A DNA stretch of 64,000 nt from Seonamhaeicola sp. ML3 (GTDB lineage Bacteria; Bacteroidota; Bacteroidia; Flavobacteriales; Flavobacteriaceae). Positions 60,910-64,000 of the stretch are shown piece after piece. A program made the position numbers and the translations under genes. How positions within the stretch are numbered: position 1 is the first letter of the stretch; the number at the start of each line of letters is the position of its first letter. The DNA is taken from NCBI RefSeq assembly GCF_023273855.1, contig NZ_CP096884.1, positions 2,728,001 to 2,792,000 on the forward strand, written 5' to 3'. The notes under the pieces were generated by a model. The model ran no database searches, had not been told where the DNA came from, and worked only from the letters and a program-made list of their open reading frames with translations.

Positions 60910-61404
60910 TTAAAGATCTTTTTAGTGCCTCTTAAATATTATCTGTAATTACGTACAAGTTTTAAGTGTTAACCAATTTTAAATTTTGGTTTCCTTTAAA
61001 ATTTCCCTCCCTCTGTAAAGATTAATTAATTATCCAAAAAGTTTATTTACTAACGAATACATAATTAATCATGTACGCACAAATTTTGATTCTGTTTATT
61101 ACAACACATGTGTTTTATTTCTATGGTAAAGCATCATTGACAATATTCTTTCGAAAAAAATTTCTTTCAATAACTGTGACGGTACCCGTCGATAAAGACG
61201 ATAAAACAATATATAGCCTTTAAATCTAATTATCAGGTATATAGTTGTAAGGATGCTGTTCATAACTCGCTTTTATTGTGAATAAATACGTACAAGTACG
61301 TATGGTTTTTCATAATTATATAGATTACATTTACAGTGAGGGATTACATCATGCTTTAGTAAGATTATTATAAACATATATTTTTTAATCCTAACACTGT
61401 AATT
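60910..61404. promoter_or_regulatory. Long intergenic region with a cluster of palindromes upstream of the beta-helix gene
   Basis: No firm gene. A 50-codon frame (61071-61223, starting MYAQILILFI) is open but unsupported. Inverted repeats: AACACATGTGTT (61103-61114, perfect), GACGG-TAC-CCGTC (61178-61190) and TACGTAC-AA-GTACGTA (61287-61302). The string ACGTACAAGT of the last also occurs at 60951-60960. These may be operators for the downstream secreted protein. No TAnnTTTG box is clear near 61405. Confidence 0.45.
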
Positions 61405-64000
61405 ATGAGACCTCAACCAATTTTCGCTCATGCCCCTCGACTTTTTTTATTTTACAACCTGAATTTTGTCGTTAAAATTTTTAAGACTCTTTTTTTCAAA
61501 TCAAGAGTTTTAATGTCAATTCTATTTTTATTCTATTTTACAGGTTTAATCGATGCGCAAAACCAGAATGTAACATTAGATGCAAGCGCCGATTATTACG
61601 TAAATTCACAAACTTTGGGTAGAACTCCCATTGGAGGTGATACCATATTTGTATCTGCTACCAGAACTTTCCCTTTGAAGTTTCAGAATATTGAAGGAGA
61701 TTCCATAAATCCTATTGTTGTTATAAACACTGGTGGACAAGTTAAGATTGACGGTGTACCTTCCAATACATGGGGAGCGCTTAGCTTTGAAAACTGTAAA
61801 TACATCAAAGTGAGTGGGGCGGGACACCCTGGGTTTAAGTACGGTTTTGAATTAAAGGCTATTGAGTGTGGTTTGGCTTTCAGTGAATTGAGTTCAGATT
61901 GTGAGGTTGAAAACTTAAAAATAAGTCATGATGGTTTTTTTGGTATCATGGCAAAGAAGGATTATGGTGGTAATCCACCAAGTCCATATCCAATTTTTAA
62001 AAACTTGATTATTCATGATTGTTTTATCGAGAATGTATCAGAGGGTATGTATTTGGGTGAGACCAAATCTCCTGGTATGGAATTCAAGCACGTTAAAATT
62101 TATAACAATATTATTCGTAACACGCAACGTGAATCTATACAAATAGCCAATATGGTCGAAGATGTTGAGATTTACAACAACACAATGATAAACGCTGGAA
62201 CAGATGGCGATATCTACCACATGAATAATTTGCAAATAGGTACTAACAGTGTCGTAAATGCATATAATAACATTATAATGGATGCTCCTGTTTGGGGGAT
62301 TATTAGCATGGGAAAAGGCGATTGTACTTTCACTAATAATTATATCGCTTCTAGTCAAGGTATTTTTATTGATAACAGGCCTTTAGGAGATACCCTAACC
62401 CCAATAGATTTTCAAAATAATTATTTAAGGTCTATTAGTGGAGGCCAAATAATAAGGAACATGAACGAGCTTAATTATTTTACTGCCCATGGAAACAAGT
62501 ACGATACTAATATTACATTTTATCTAGACCAAACAGGTGTTGATAATGACACTATCTATAACAACACCTTAACAACGGTATCTGAAATTCTATTTACAGA
62601 TCCAACCAATAACGACTACTCGTTAGCACCCGGAACTGCTGCAGAGTATTTAAACATGGGAGCACCTGGTGGTCCAGAATTGTTGGAATATGATGATCCC
62701 GCTACAACACCCAGACAACTCATAATAACACCTGAAATGGTTATAGATTCAGTACAAGGCGGTAGTGTGCGTTCTCCTTTGTTTTTGTTCGATGAACAGG
62801 GGCTGGATATAGAAGCTAATGAACATGCTGTGAGTGATTCATGGAAACCAGATTATGGTATGTATGAGGATTCATATCATGCTATTGTAGATTTGGGAGA
62901 GGAACACAAAGTCACCGAAATTAATCTGCACGATATGCATGATGTACGAAACTTTACGGTAGAGTATTTAGATTCAACTTTAGTCTGGAATACTGTTTTT
63001 GTGGATTCGCTCGAAAATTTCAATACATGGAAAACCCACGCCACAGATTTTGAAAGCAGATACATCCGTTTTTCTATGTACGACCACGTTTTTGCGGCAG
63101 TAAATGAAGTTACGATTCAAGGATACCCACTTATTAAAGAATCTCAGCAAATAGTTATTGACTCAACCATGTATTCAGATTTGGTCCCTGGTGGTAGTGT
63201 TTATCCGGTTTCTAATCTGTTTGATGAGCAGAATATAGATGTAGAGGCTAATCAACATCCAACAAGTGGATCGTGGAAACCCCATGTGAATTCAAGTGAA
63301 GGGCCGTATTATGCGCTGATTGATTTTGGACAAGACTACCATATCTCTGAAGTAAAATTACATGATATGCATGCTATTTTTGACTTTGTTGTTGAATATG
63401 GCGATGGTGAAAATTGGACCGAACTATTCACAGAATCCTGTGGTAGTTTCAATATATGGAAGACACATGAAACTGATGTAAATACAAGGTATATTCGTTT
63501 AAAAATGCCATCAAGCCCTTTTGCGGCAATAAATGAAATTATTTTTAACGGTTACCCTATCATGACGCTTCTTGCTCCAGAACCCGAACAAGAGCCTGAT
63601 CCAGAACCAGAACCAGAATCTTCACAAATCGTTGTGACCTCAAGTATGGTTACAGATTTAGTTTCCGGTGGGAGTGTAAGCTCGGCTCAATTTTTATTTG
63701 ACGAACAAACTTTAGACCCTGTAGCTAATGATAGAGCCATAAGTAACACATGGAAACCCTATTATAATAATTCAATGGCACCGTATTATATCACTATAGA
63801 TTTGCAAACAGCATATAATCTCACAAAAATCTATATGCACGATATGCATGATGTTAAAGATTTTAACGTAGAATATGATGACAATGGTACTTGGACGAAT
63901 CTATTCGTAGAGTCTTGTAACGGTTTTAATGTTTGGAAAGAACATACTGTAGATGTGGAAACAAGATACTTAAGATTTGGTATGTTAGATAGTCCCTTTG
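61405..64000 (+). CDS. Exported parallel beta-helix protein with discoidin-like repeats (truncated at right edge)
   Basis: At least 865 residues; the gene continues past the window. The N-terminus has a long basic-hydrophobic leader ending LFYFTGLIDAQ; an in-frame ATG at 61513 could also start it. Residues ~55-410 form a right-handed parallel beta-helix, with many short N-N-x-I/N-N-x-(I/M) turns (KIYNNIIRNT, EIYNNTMINAG, AYNNIIMDAP, TNNYIASSQG). Then come tandem F5/8 type C (discoidin-like) repeats of about 140 residues: 62719-63126, 63145-63561 and 63628 onward. Each has GGSV, LFDEQ, SWKP, LHDMH or MHDMH, VEY and a W-K-x-H pair. An acidic-proline linker (PEPEQEPDPEPEPESS) precedes repeat 3. 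Probably a surface polysaccharide-binding or -degrading protein exported by T9SS; catalytic activity unproven. Confidence 0.85.
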   Translation, partial: MRPQPIFAHAPRLFLFYNLNFVVKIFKTLFFKSRVLMSILFLFYFTGLIDAQNQNVTLDASADYYVNSQTLGRTPIGGDTIFVSATRTFPLKFQNIEGDSINPIVVINTGGQVKIDGVPSNTWGALSFENCKYIKVSGAGHPGFKYGFELKAIECGLAFSELSSDCEVENLKISHDGFFGIMAKKDYGGNPPSPYPIFKNLIIHDCFIENVSEGMYLGETKSPGMEFKHVKIYNNIIRNTQRESIQIANMVEDVEIYNNTMINAGTDGDIYHMNNLQIGTNSVVNAYNNIIMDAPVWGIISMGKGDCTFTNNYIASSQGIFIDNRPLGDTLTPIDFQNNYLRSISGGQIIRNMNELNYFTAHGNKYDTNITFYLDQTGVDNDTIYNNTLTTVSEILFTDPTNNDYSLAPGTAAEYLNMGAPGGPELLEYDDPATTPRQLIITPEMVIDSVQGGSVRSPLFLFDEQGLDIEANEHAVSDSWKPDYGMYEDSYHAIVDLGEEHKVTEINLHDMHDVRNFTVEYLDSTLVWNTVFVDSLENFNTWKTHATDFESRYIRFSMYDHVFAAVNEVTIQGYPLIKESQQIVIDSTMYSDLVPGGSVYPVSNLFDEQNIDVEANQHPTSGSWKPHVNSSEGPYYALIDFGQDYHISEVKLHDMHAIFDFVVEYGDGENWTELFTESCGSFNIWKTHETDVNTRYIRLKMPSSPFAAINEIIFNGYPIMTLLAPEPEQEPDPEPEPESSQIVVTSSMVTDLVSGGSVSSAQFLFDEQTLDPVANDRAISNTWKPYYNNSMAPYYITIDLQTAYNLTKIYMHDMHDVKDFNVEYDDNGTWTNLFVESCNGFNVWKEHTVDVETRYLRFGMLDSPF

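Noticed and set aside
61071-61223. Fifty-codon gene upstream of the beta-helix protein
   Set aside because: Open frame with a hydrophobic start, but no RBS, no recognised family and it overlaps palindromes; mentioned only as part of the intergenic region.

Overview
The window is AT-rich chromosomal DNA of a Bacteroidota bacterium, most likely a marine member of the Flavobacteriaceae. Evidence: a PorP/SprF gene paired with a giant PKD/SprB-repeat adhesin ending in a type-B (gliding-motility-associated) C-terminal domain, both belonging to the type IX secretion system; promoter boxes of the TAnnTTTG type; a MutS2 without an Smr domain; BshA of bacillithiol synthesis; a menaquinone pathway; and many secreted proteins whose signal peptides end in AQ. 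Most of the window is ordinary housekeeping sequence. I saw no rRNA, tRNA, CRISPR array, prophage or complete insertion sequence.

Layout. 1-7.9 kb: truncated lptD, diverging from an N-acetylmuramoyl-L-alanine amidase, an MCE-domain lipid transporter subunit, a split Hdr-like Fe-S protein pair, a small conserved protein and serB. 8-17.8 kb: a GH3/beta-lactamase-like fusion, bshA, two VOC proteins, a short minus-strand cluster headed by a ThuA-like lipoprotein, a small outer-membrane barrel, an LpxH-like phosphoesterase and aroC. 17.8-27.6 kb: a palindromic repeat region, a thioesterase-like protein overlapping a sulfurtransferase with an extra C-terminal domain, a DCC1-like protein, mutS2, recG interrupted by a DUF559 nuclease-like insertion, and an M1 aminopeptidase. 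27.7-34.8 kb: the sprF/adhesin pair. 34.9-48.9 kb: patatin, an FMN-binding glutamate-synthase-like protein, a UvrD-type helicase, a retropepsin-like/CBM48-like gene pair, an esterase, tsaC/sua5, an OmpA lipoprotein, a glycosyltransferase, an orphan HsdR-N nuclease-like protein, holA and ung. 49.4-55.3 kb: menB, menA, menC and menE, interleaved with a UPF0173 hydrolase and a CPBP protease. 55.4-64 kb: a VWA protein with a barrel-less TonB plug, an RlmI-like methyltransferase, two divergent genes that share a duplicated palindromic operator, and a truncated beta-helix protein with discoidin-like repeats.

The most unusual object is the in-frame insertion in recG (about 23806-24249). It is roughly 148 codons carrying an apparently intact DUF559 PD-(D/E)xK nuclease-like domain, bounded by two GC-rich hairpins. 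It sits between helicase motifs II and III and shows no intein splice residues, so it looks like a selfish palindrome-bounded element that stays in the mature protein. The second most interesting signal is the pair of TATGCGTGCATA palindromes 83 bp apart between the divergent genes at 59547 and 59711. Each copy sits just upstream of a TAnnTTTG box.

Functional themes are envelope biogenesis (LptD, amidase, MCE protein, LpxH-like enzyme, OmpA, T9SS adhesin), DNA maintenance (MutS2, RecG, UvrD, HolA, Ung), and respiration and cofactor supply (menaquinone, Fe-S pair, chorismate synthase feeding menaquinone and aromatic amino acids). All functional calls rest on motifs read by eye; no database search was possible.
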